Below are positions 1 to 4,950 of a stretch of 7,560 bases of DNA, one piece after another; positions within the stretch are counted from its first letter, which is position 1; each line of letters begins with the position of its first letter. The notes under the pieces are model-generated. The model was given only the letters and a program-made list of their open reading frames with translations. It was not told the origin of the DNA and did not search any database. The DNA is taken from assembly GCA_031283905.1 (NCBI GenBank), contig JAITAW010000111.1, positions 1 to 7,560 on the forward strand. Reading direction: 5' to 3'. The translations under genes were made by a program, and so were the position numbers. The DNA comes from Treponema sp. (lineage in GTDB: Bacteria; Spirochaetota; Spirochaetia; Treponematales; Breznakiellaceae).

Positions 1-427
1 TGAGGTTGCGGCGGCGCTCTGCCTGATGGCGTCGCGTCAGCGGCAGGCTTTGGGCGTCATGATCTATTCGCCGCAAGCCGCCTCAATCATCGAGCCTTCC
101 GCCTTCACGCTGATTCCCATTCTTGAGCGGCTCGCGGCCGTGAAACACGACCCGCCGGAACCGCCGCCCGCCGCGTCCGGCCCGCCGGACGGCGCGTCTC
201 GTGCCGCCGCCGCGCTTCTTGAACGCGGGAAATATCTGCCCTATGGGACGCGGCTGCTCTATGTGGGGCCGGACCTGGGCGATGAGGCGTATCGTGGGCT
301 TAACGCCCTCAAGCGCTATCATCTGTCGCTGGAATATTTTGTCATTGACGAAAAGGCCGTGCCGCCCCGTGCGCCGGGGAATGCGCGGCGCTGCCAGATA
401 AAGGAAAGCGGGTATGAAGTCGTCTGA
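1..427 (+). CDS. DUF58 (vWA-like) family protein, C-terminal part, 5' end outside window
   Basis: The reading frame is open from base 2 and stops at 425-427, giving about 141 residues of a C-terminus. An internal ATG at 26 is probably not the start, because the frame continues upstream with similar composition. The segment ERLAAV is followed by a Pro/Ala-rich linker, then a beta-strand/helix unit (GTRLLYVGPDL, later LEYFVIDEK). This matches the second half of the vWA-like fold in DUF58 proteins, which act in the cytoplasm or at the membrane with MoxR AAA ATPases and DUF4129/transglutaminase-like membrane proteins. No metal-site residues are visible in this part. The neighbour at 635 has a DUF4129-like tail, which supports the assignment. 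The end of the gene is duplicated downstream; ancestrally its stop would have overlapped the next gene's start by 14 bp. Family assignment is from fold pattern and context, not a search. Confidence 0.6.
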   Translation, partial: EVAAALCLMASRQRQALGVMIYSPQAASIIEPSAFTLIPILERLAAVKHDPPEPPPAASGPPDGASRAAAALLERGKYLPYGTRLLYVGPDLGDEAYRGLNALKRYHLSLEYFVIDEKAVPPRAPGNARRCQIKESGYEVV

Positions 428-456
428 CGCAAACGCGCACAGCGCCCGGCCCTTTG
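186..456 (+). repeat. Tandem duplication, copy 1 (DUF58 3' end plus start module of next gene)
   Basis: This 271-bp segment is repeated immediately downstream at 457-677. It contains the last part of the DUF58 gene, a Shine-Dalgarno (AAAGGAAA, 400-407), an ATG at 414 and the first codons of a protein beginning MKSSDA. Positions 361-432 are identical to 582-653 (72 of 72 bases). From about 200 to 270 the match to copy 2 has an offset of 271; from about 321 to 456 the offset is 221, which implies a 50-bp deletion in copy 2. Boundaries are approximate. Confidence 0.85.
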
Positions 457-638
457 CCCGGCGCGCGCCTCGTGCCGCCGCCGCGCTTCCTGAGCGCGGG
501 GAGTATCCGCCCTATGGGGCGCGGCTGCTCTATGCGGGGCCGTCTGTCGCGGGAATATCGTATCATTGGCGAAAAGGCTGCGCCGCCCCGTGCGCCGGGG
601 AATGCGCGGCGCTGCCAGATAAAGGAAAGCGGGTATGA
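414..638 (+). CDS. Possible 74-aa chimeric small ORF created by the duplication
   Basis: The ATG at 414 follows the same SD (AAAGGAAA, 400-407) as the downstream gene. The ORF begins with that gene's N-terminus (MKSSDA), continues in the frame of the DUF58 segment (RAAAALPERGEYPPYG, resembling RAAAALLERGKYLPYG in the DUF58 protein), and changes frame after the 50-bp deletion. Its start lies 14 bp inside the DUF58 gene. Its stop TGA (636-638) overlaps the next gene's ATG (635-637) as ATGA. Translation by coupling is therefore possible. The differences from copy 1 are mostly amino-acid changing and the C-terminal third is out of frame, so a selected protein function is doubtful. It may only carry ribosomes between the two flanking genes. 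No family recognised. Confidence 0.25.
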   Translation: MKSSDANAHSARPFARRAPRAAAALPERGEYPPYGARLLYAGPSVAGISYHWRKGCAAPCAGECAALPDKGKRV

Positions 639-648
639 AGTCGTCTGA
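457..648 (+). pseudogene. Decayed second copy of the DUF58 gene 3' end
   Basis: This stretch is the coding DNA of the DUF58 C-terminus in duplicated form. Its last residues (PPRAPGNARRCQIKES to the stop at 646-648) match the intact gene exactly in the same frame. The part before them is split from it by the 50-bp deletion, which is not a multiple of three, so the upstream homologous piece lies in another frame. There is no upstream N-terminal region. It is a by-product of the tandem duplication, not a functional gene. Confidence 0.55.
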
Positions 649-677
649 CGCAACCGGCCTAAGCGCCCGGCCCTTTG
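457..677 (+). repeat. Tandem duplication, copy 2 (with 50-bp internal deletion)
   Basis: Second copy of the 271-bp unit, shortened to 221 bp by loss of the part matching about 271-320 of copy 1. It carries the start module actually used by the DUF4129-type gene (SD at 621-628, ATG at 635). In the 5' half I count seven differences from copy 1, all transitions, and in each the base is A/T in copy 1 and G/C in copy 2. The 3' half around the start module is identical to copy 1. Similarity ends near 677, where both copies read GCCCGGCCCTTTG before diverging. Confidence 0.85.
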
Positions 678-2197
678 GTCTGTCCGGCGCGGTTTACCCG
701 CTTATCTCCTTCTACATGCCTTTCCTGTCGCTGATCTGCGTCTTATTGCTCATTGATCGCTTCACCGGCAACTGGGTGCGCGGCTTTGCCATGCCCTACC
801 TGCCGGTTGCTATAGCGAGCCTCGTCAGCGCCTTGTCCGCTTCCGCGTATATGGCGTTTATAAAACACGACAGGCGCGGCCATTCCGCCGGGAACATTCG
901 CGGCGCTATTGTCATGGCGGCGCTGGCCTATCTTTTTCCCTCGCTCTTTAGATTCGGCGCGCCCTTTCAGGAACGCTTTTTCCCGTGGGGCGGCAACATA
1001 CTTCCCGCCCTCAGCGCCTTGTATGTCTGGATACAGGTCATCACCCTCAGCCGCGTGTTCGCCGCGAGGGAAAGCTTTGAGCGTTACACCGAAGCGTACG
1101 GCGGCGAAGAGCTCCAGCAAATCATCCGCGATGACGGGGACTTGACGGCCTCCATTAGCCGCGTGATACGGGAATACCGCCTGATACATACGGTTCAGCT
1201 TGTCTTCATCCTGATATTCAGTTGTGTCTGCGCGGCGCTGGGGATTCGGCTTCCTGTCCCCCTGTTCGTGTTTCTCATTATCCTTATGATAAGTACCGCG
1301 CTTGTCTTTGCCCTGTTTGGGGTTTTCAACCAGGAGCAATACTACGCGGGCGCGGGCATGAGTCTTTCCGCGCCTCAGCGCTCCAAACGCCTCGCCGCCA
1401 TGTTTATAGGCGTCTGCTCCATTGCCCTTCTTTGCGCGACTCTTGCCTCGAACGCGAGCGTACTGCCCTTTTCGCTTATCACCGGTTTTCTCGCGTGGCT
1501 CCTGAGCCTGTTCCCCAAAGCGTCCCGGGGCGGGCGTCCGCCGGAACCGCCTGAGCCGGATATATCTGACATGGGTATGGGCGGCTTCAGCCTGCCGGAA
1601 GGACTGGTGCGTGGCGGGAACCGCAAACCCCTTCCTTTCTGGGAGTACATTCAATACGCCGCGCTCGCGTTGCTTATCATCGGCTTCCTGTGGTTCATGG
1701 TGAAGCCGCTCCTGACTCGCGGCAACAAGGGCGGGCCGTTTCTCAAGCGCCTGGAGCGGCTTCTGGCGGCGTGGCTCAAGAGCGTGAAAGCCGCCGTCGC
1801 GTCGTTCATCGCCTCGCTCCGGCATGACGCGGGCGTCGTCCGCCTCGCCAAAACCAACGCGGAAGCGATCCGCCGTCTGGAAACGAGCCTGCTGGAAGGC
1901 TATTCCGTTGCCAAACGCCGCGACATGAAGCGCAGCGCCGGTCTTTTCGCCCGCCTCATTGTCTGGGGCAGCGAAACATGCCAGGTAAGCTGGAAGCCGT
2001 CGCGCGCCCCCGGCGAATACTGCGCGATACTCGCCGCCGCCGCCGCGCCGCTGTTCCCCCGGCTCCGCCTTCCCATCATTCGCTGCGGCGACCTGTTTGA
2101 GCGGGCGCTATACGCGAAAGAGGCGCTTTCAGAGCAGGAACGCGAGGAGTTTGCCGCCCGCGTTGAAGCAATCACCACAAGCGAATCGCTCCCCTGA
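635..2197 (+). CDS. Polytopic membrane protein with DUF4129-like C-terminal tail
   Basis: This 520-residue protein has about nine hydrophobic segments (approximate residues 20-40, 53-75, 88-106, 121-139, 184-204, 206-231, 253-272, 276-293 and 338-358). A Gly/Pro-rich stretch around 298-330 precedes the last one. The soluble tail from about 400 contains an arrangement (APGEYCAIL near 458-466, then LFERALYAKEALSEQE near 487-502) resembling DUF4129, the C-terminal domain of transglutaminase-like membrane proteins linked to MoxR and DUF58. No transglutaminase Cys/His/Asp core is visible between the membrane segments, so this would be a DUF4129-only form. The ATG at 635 has an SD (AAGGA, 622-626) at 8 nt and the duplicated start module supports it. 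The gene probably forms an operon with the DUF58 gene. Its role is unknown; for such loci an envelope or regulatory function is usually proposed. Confident as a gene, moderate on family. Confidence 0.75.
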   Translation: MKSSDATGLSARPFGLSGAVYPLISFYMPFLSLICVLLLIDRFTGNWVRGFAMPYLPVAIASLVSALSASAYMAFIKHDRRGHSAGNIRGAIVMAALAYLFPSLFRFGAPFQERFFPWGGNILPALSALYVWIQVITLSRVFAARESFERYTEAYGGEELQQIIRDDGDLTASISRVIREYRLIHTVQLVFILIFSCVCAALGIRLPVPLFVFLIILMISTALVFALFGVFNQEQYYAGAGMSLSAPQRSKRLAAMFIGVCSIALLCATLASNASVLPFSLITGFLAWLLSLFPKASRGGRPPEPPEPDISDMGMGGFSLPEGLVRGGNRKPLPFWEYIQYAALALLIIGFLWFMVKPLLTRGNKGGPFLKRLERLLAAWLKSVKAAVASFIASLRHDAGVVRLAKTNAEAIRRLETSLLEGYSVAKRRDMKRSAGLFARLIVWGSETCQVSWKPSRAPGEYCAILAAAAAPLFPRLRLPIIRCGDLFERALYAKEALSEQEREEFAARVEAITTSESLP

Positions 2198-2206
2198 GAG
2201 CGCTGT

Positions 2207-2275
2207 CTCAAACAGCTTGAGCGTACCGTCTCATACACTTTGAGCGCATTGGCTCATACACTTTGAGCTGCCTTT
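2207..2275 (+). repeat. Three direct repeats of 23-bp period, each a small palindrome
   Basis: Three units start at 2207, 2230 and 2253, exactly 23 bp apart. Units 2 and 3 share 16 identical bases (CTCATACACTTTGAGC); unit 1 is a variant (CTCAAACAGCTTGAGC). Each has inverted arms, CTCAA/TTGAG in unit 1 and CTCA/TGAG in units 2 and 3. The array begins 10 bp after the stop codon at 2197. A faint fourth unit may overlap the stop codon (2184-2206). Candidates are a protein-binding array, a 3' processing or stability element, or the terminal multiple repeats of a decayed insertion sequence. None is proved. Confidence 0.75.
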
Positions 2276-2410
2276 GATCAAAAGCCATTGCGTTGCGTCC
2301 TCCCAGTCCGCCGCCATGTCGGTTATGGTCCCAACGATGATCTGGAAAGGACGGATTCGGACGGAGGTATCCGCTTCCCCGCTTTTCTGTAAAAAAGAGT
2401 CTCAAGGCGC
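2269..2410. other. Intergenic stretch with no recognisable gene
   Basis: Between the 23-bp repeats and the tRNA-Lys promoter there is no supported coding region. Visible elements are a 10-bp palindrome TTTGATCAAA (2273-2282) and a short repeated motif (GGACGGA near 2353 and 2362). A minus-strand open frame crosses it (2208-2426) but has no SD, begins inside the promoter region and encodes no recognised domain. It could be insertion-sequence debris adjoining the repeats, which is speculation. Confidence 0.4.
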
Positions 2411-2439
2411 TTGACACAGACCGCAATTTTTTCTATACT
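2411..2439 (+). promoter_or_regulatory. Strong sigma70-type promoter for tRNA-Lys
   Basis: TTGACA (2411-2416) and TATACT (2434-2439) are separated by exactly 17 bp. The expected start is near 2446, about 17 nt before the tRNA. A second TATAAT at 2445-2450 has no good -35 at the right distance. Near-consensus boxes suit a stable RNA gene. Confidence 0.8.
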
Positions 2440-2462
2440 ATTTCTATAATATGATGATGCGA

Positions 2463-2535
2463 GGGCCGCTAGCTCAGATGGTAGAGCAGCAGACTCTTAA
2501 TCTGCGGGTCGAAGGTTCGATCCCTTCGCGGCTCA
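2463..2535 (+). tRNA. tRNA-Lys (anticodon CUU)
   Basis: A complete 73-nt cloverleaf. The acceptor arms GGGCCGC (2463-2469) and GCGGCTC (2528-2534) pair with one G-U, and the discriminator is A2535. The D arm is GCTC...GAGC. The anticodon stem GCAGA/TCTGC encloses the loop CTCTTAA with CTT at the anticodon position, reading AAG codons. The variable loop is 5 nt. The T arm GAAGG/CCTTC encloses the normal loop TTCGATC. The 3' CCA is not encoded. No convincing terminator follows, so read-through to tRNA-Gly is possible, though a second promoter lies between. Confidence 0.95.
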
Positions 2536-2601
2536 TTTTGCAAACGGGTGTGTGGACGCGGCACGTAATAAAAAATTTGTGCATTTTGCGCGTAAAACCG
2601 C

Positions 2602-2630
2602 TTGACTTATTAAAAAAGAATTGATATTGT
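2602..2630 (+). promoter_or_regulatory. Probable promoter for tRNA-Gly, possibly also thiB
   Basis: TTGACT (2602-2607) and TATTGT (2625-2630) are spaced 17 bp apart in an AT-rich stretch. The expected start is near 2637, about 20 nt before tRNA-Gly. It is the last good promoter I can see before the TPP riboswitch. Confidence 0.6.
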
Positions 2631-2657
2631 ATAGACCATTCATGTGTTTATACACTT

Positions 2658-2729
2658 GCGGGAATAGCTCAGTGGTAGAGCGCGACCTTGCCAAGGTCGA
2701 TGTCGCGGGTCCGACTCCCGTTTCCCGCT
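2658..2729 (+). tRNA. tRNA-Gly (anticodon GCC)
   Basis: A 72-nt cloverleaf. The acceptor arms GCGGGAA (2658-2664) and TTCCCGC (2722-2728) pair perfectly, with discriminator T2729. The D arm is GCTC/GAGC with GG in its loop. The anticodon stem CGACC/GGTCG encloses TTGCCAA, anticodon GCC. The variable loop is ATGTC. The T stem GCGGG/CCCGT has one G-U. The T loop reads TCCGACT, so the base at standard position 55, normally a uridine modified to pseudouridine, is C here. CCA is not encoded. Everything else supports a working glycine tRNA. Confidence 0.93.
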
Positions 2730-2733
2730 TTCT

Positions 2734-2760
2734 GATTCCTGTGTGGAATCTTGATTTCTT
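2734..2760 (+). terminator. Weak hairpin after tRNA-Gly, possible partial terminator
   Basis: GATTCC (2734-2739) and GGAATC (2745-2750) form a 6-bp stem with loop TGTGT, followed by the moderately T-rich TTGATTTCTT. The stem is only half GC and the T-tract is broken, so it may terminate only partly, or simply be a processing structure between the tRNA and the riboswitch. Confidence 0.3.
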
Positions 2761-2767
2761 AGTGAAA

Positions 2768-2874
2768 TCTTATCGGGGTGGTTGACCGGTTGGTTGCTAT
2801 GCATAACCAACGGAATGCCTGAGATTATACCCTTTGAACCTGATACGGATAATACCGGCGCAGGGAAAAACAAG
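2768..2874 (+). promoter_or_regulatory. TPP riboswitch (THI box)
   Basis: The conserved aptamer elements are present in order: GGGGTG (2775-2780), CTGAGA (2819-2824), the CCCTTTGAACCTGAT block (2830-2844), GGATAAT (2847-2853), and CGCAGGGAA (2859-2867). GGGT/ACCC (ACCC at 2829-2832) gives the P2 helix. The extended P3 arm pairs GTTGGTT with AACCAAC. CGG/CCG flanking ATAATA gives the P4 helix. It lies directly upstream of thiB, the usual target, and should lower ThiB synthesis when thiamine pyrophosphate is plentiful. P1 is weak; the outer boundaries are approximate. Confidence 0.95.
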
Positions 2875-2913
2875 CTTTTTCTGAAAAGTCGTTTTTCAAA
2901 TCTTTGTATGATC

Positions 2914-2970
2914 ATATATACTCCGATAAAACGCTACCACCATGCATGATGCATGGAAGAGGAGATATGT
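2914..2970 (+). promoter_or_regulatory. Candidate expression platform that can hide the thiB ribosome-binding site
   Basis: CTCC (2921-2924) can pair with GGAG of the thiB Shine-Dalgarno (2961-2964). The helix can extend through ATAT (2916-2919) with ATAT (2965-2968), leaving A2920 bulged. Inside the enclosed loop, CCATGCA (2940-2946) and TGCATGG (2950-2956) form a perfect 7-bp stem with loop TGA. No GC-rich hairpin with a U-tract is visible between aptamer and start codon, so control of translation initiation looks more likely than transcription termination. This is folding by eye. Confidence 0.45.
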
Positions 2971-4026
2971 ATGCTAAAAACAGCAAAAATAAGACCCGTT
3001 CTTTTAAGGGCGTTTCTTTTATTGGCGGCTGTCTTTCCGGTTTTTGCGCTTGGCTGCGCAAAAAAAGATACGGGCGTGAATGACGAGGCGGCGCAAGCGT
3101 CCGCTAAAGAAGTCGTCATTTGGACATACGATTCGTTTAATTCGGAATGGGGTCCGGGCGCGGAAATAGGCAAACGCTTTCTTGAACAAACGGGCGTTGT
3201 TATCAAATGGGTGAGTCACGGCGATGCGGGGGCCATGTTGTCACGGTTGCTTCTGGAAGGGAACGCTGCGGACGCCGATATTATCCTTGGACTTGATCAA
3301 AACTACGCGGAAAGAACATTGGAGTCCGGTCTTTTGGAAGCGTATAAACCTGCGGGAGCGGACGGCATTCCCGATGAAATCATTGTTGACAAAACCTTCC
3401 GCCTCATTCCGTTTGATTACAGCTATTTCGCCATTGTGTACGACAGCGAAATAGTCCCCAATCCGCCACAGAGTCTTGAAGATTTAACGGATCCCGTGTA
3501 TGCGAAAAAACTCATCCTCATGGATCCGCGCACTTCTTCGCCGGGGCTTGGATTTCTGACGTGGACAAAGACCGTCTATGGAGACGGCTGGAAGGATTAC
3601 TGGAGAAGGCTTTCTCCGTCCATTTTGACCGTTGCGGAAGGCTGGGACACCGGTTACGGGCTTTTTACTGCCGGCGAAGCGCCGTTTGCGCTTTCCTATA
3701 CAACCAGCCCGGGGTATCATCTTGAATACGAGGAAACCGAACGGTATAAAGCCGCCATTTTTAAAGACGGACATGTGATTCAGGTTGAGGTTGCGGGACT
3801 GTTAAGCAATGCGAAAAACAAGGGTAACGCTAAACAATTTCTGGATTTCATGCTTTCGCCTTCGTTTCAGGAGGTTATTCCGCTTACAAACTGGATGTAT
3901 CCGGTGATAGATATTCCACTGCCGGATTCATTCAGAATAGCTCCCAAAAGCGACAAGCCGCTTGATGCCTCGCCGGTTACGCAGGCGGATATAAATGAAT
4001 GGACGGCGCTCATGAGCGGACGGTAA
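2971..4026 (+). CDS. thiB: Thiamine ABC transporter substrate-binding lipoprotein
   Basis: 351 residues, close to the length of E. coli ThiB/TbpA, which it resembles along its length by memory. Family blocks include TYDSF (52-56) followed by EWGPG, DPRTSSPGLG (185-194), SYTTSPGYH (242-250) and NWMYPV (307-312). The protein binds thiamine and its phosphates outside the membrane and delivers them to the ThiP/ThiQ permease. The N-terminus is a signal peptide with a relaxed lipobox ALGC (Cys29), suggesting membrane anchoring. The ATG at 2971 is chosen because GAGGAG (2959-2964) lies 6 nt before it; the in-frame ATG at 2953 would put the SD inside the coding region. Expression is under the TPP riboswitch. 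No thiP or thiQ follows, so the transport partners must lie elsewhere or be shared. Confidence 0.93.
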   Translation: MLKTAKIRPVLLRAFLLLAAVFPVFALGCAKKDTGVNDEAAQASAKEVVIWTYDSFNSEWGPGAEIGKRFLEQTGVVIKWVSHGDAGAMLSRLLLEGNAADADIILGLDQNYAERTLESGLLEAYKPAGADGIPDEIIVDKTFRLIPFDYSYFAIVYDSEIVPNPPQSLEDLTDPVYAKKLILMDPRTSSPGLGFLTWTKTVYGDGWKDYWRRLSPSILTVAEGWDTGYGLFTAGEAPFALSYTTSPGYHLEYEETERYKAAIFKDGHVIQVEVAGLLSNAKNKGNAKQFLDFMLSPSFQEVIPLTNWMYPVIDIPLPDSFRIAPKSDKPLDASPVTQADINEWTALMSGR

Positions 4027-4056
4027 CGTTCCACGAAAGCCTCGTTGTTCTCGAAA

Positions 4057-4090
4057 TATGACGTTGACGCTGGTCATAGCTTCTTTTTTG
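4057..4090 (+). terminator. Possible intrinsic terminator after thiB
   Basis: TATGAC (4057-4062) and GTCATA (4073-4078) form a 6-bp stem with a 10-nt loop, followed after GC by TTCTTTTTTG. The T-tract is good but the stem is AT-rich. The T-tract lies inside the spacer of the promoter proposed for the next gene. Confidence 0.35.
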
Positions 4091-4099
4091 TGTTATAAT
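4071..4099 (+). promoter_or_regulatory. Probable promoter for the secreted DUF2135-type gene
   Basis: A perfect TATAAT at 4094-4099 is preceded at 17 bp by TGGTCA (4071-4076), a four-of-six match to TTGACA. The predicted start is near 4106, about 27 nt before the ATG. TTGACG at 4064 is too far from the -10 box to pair with it. Confidence 0.5.
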
Positions 4100-4132
4100 A
4101 ACGCCTATAATACGTAAAAACAGGAGTAAACT

Positions 4133-4924
4133 ATGTCGAAAAAAACAAGCGCCTTGTTATGTGTGGCGCTATGGATCGGGACAACGGCGTACAGCCAAAG
4201 CGTGGATTTTTCCTTCACGAGGACGGATGTGGAAAAAGCCCTGATATTGTCCGATATGGCGATAATGAAACTGGATGGCCTCATTCCCATGCGCTTCGCC
4301 AATGCCCTGGACGGGAAGCCCATACCGGGTGCGACAGTGAATATACCGGGAATCGGCAGTTTTATTACAGATAATCGAGGCATCATCGCGTTTCCCAAGC
4401 GGGAGGATAGCAGTTTCACCATGATCTTTGCAAAAGAAGGCTTCATCACCACCTCCATTCCCTTTAAGATTCAGGTCTCCACGGTGATTAACAACTGGTT
4501 CTCCATTTCTCCGGGCTTGGATGGAGATTTCCGGTTCGTGCTGGATTGGGGGGAAAAGCCTGCGGACTTGGACATCCACTTTGAGAAACAAGAAGGCTAC
4601 CATATTTCCTACCGGAATATGCGAACCCTGGCGGACGGGAGCGCGAAGCTAGATCGGGACGATACCAGCGGCTATGGTCCTGAAACCATCACCGTTACCC
4701 GCGCTGAAGGGAGCGGGGTCTATCACCTCTACGTGATCGACTACACCAATAGGAACGACAAAACGTCTACCGCTCTGTCCCGTTCAGGGGCGACTATTCG
4801 GGTGTATAACAGAGACCGGCTTTTAGAAACATTTACAGTTTCGTCTTCAGGCGGCGGGTACCGGTGGAACGTGTGCAATATCGTTCGGAACCGGATTGAA
4901 CCGATCAACGCAATTGAGCGGTAG
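4133..4924 (+). CDS. Secreted protein: carboxypeptidase-regulatory-like domain plus DUF2135/YfaP-like domain
   Basis: 263 residues. The start has AGGAG (4122-4126) 6 nt upstream. Residues 1-21 form a signal peptide (SKK, hydrophobic core, likely cleavage near AYS-Q), with no lipobox Cys. Residues about 50-115 (ANALDGKPIPGATVNIPG, then TDNRGIIAFPK) resemble a carboxypeptidase-regulatory or CnaB-like beta-sandwich. Residues about 130-255 resemble DUF2135/YfaP: FVLDWG (135-140), ADLDIHF (144-150), SGYGPETITV (179-188), a GVYHLYV strand and a closing RWNV (244-247). Both are all-beta extracytoplasmic modules, so a periplasmic or surface role is likely; no catalytic residues are evident. The alpha/beta-hydrolase gene follows 26 bp later on the same strand, suggesting an operon. 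Substrate or partner is unknown. Confidence 0.8.
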   Translation: MSKKTSALLCVALWIGTTAYSQSVDFSFTRTDVEKALILSDMAIMKLDGLIPMRFANALDGKPIPGATVNIPGIGSFITDNRGIIAFPKREDSSFTMIFAKEGFITTSIPFKIQVSTVINNWFSISPGLDGDFRFVLDWGEKPADLDIHFEKQEGYHISYRNMRTLADGSAKLDRDDTSGYGPETITVTRAEGSGVYHLYVIDYTNRNDKTSTALSRSGATIRVYNRDRLLETFTVSSSGGGYRWNVCNIVRNRIEPINAIER

Positions 4925-4950
4925 CGGGGCCGTTCATTAAGGAGACTCAC

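Noticed and set aside
342..653. Minus-strand 103-codon frame across the tandem duplication
   Set aside because: Its internal repetition simply mirrors the duplicated DNA, with no start signal and no recognised domain.
743..1825. Long minus-strand open frame of 360 codons opposite the membrane-protein gene
   Set aside because: It lies wholly antisense to a protein with clear membrane segments. Its product is Arg/Gly/Lys-rich with no domain, as expected for a GC-rich shadow frame.
2207..2275. 23-bp repeats as a CRISPR array
   Set aside because: The repeats are only about 16 bp with 7-bp intervals, too short for spacers, and there are no cas genes.
2208..2426. Minus-strand 72-codon frame as a transposase or IS remnant
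   Set aside because: No recognisable transposase motif and no SD; the frame starts inside the tRNA-Lys promoter. Kept only as a speculative remark with the 23-bp repeats.
2875..2897. AT-rich hairpins after the TPP aptamer as an intrinsic terminator
   Set aside because: The stems are almost all A-T and no U-tract follows a stable stem, so transcription termination is unlikely.
2953..2970. Upstream ATG at 2953 as the thiB start
   Set aside because: It would place the Shine-Dalgarno inside the coding region and add MEEEIC before a normal signal peptide. ATG 2971 has ideal spacing.
4169..4603. Minus-strand 144-codon frame opposite the DUF2135-type gene
   Set aside because: Antisense shadow of a gene with a signal peptide, a good SD and recognisable domains.
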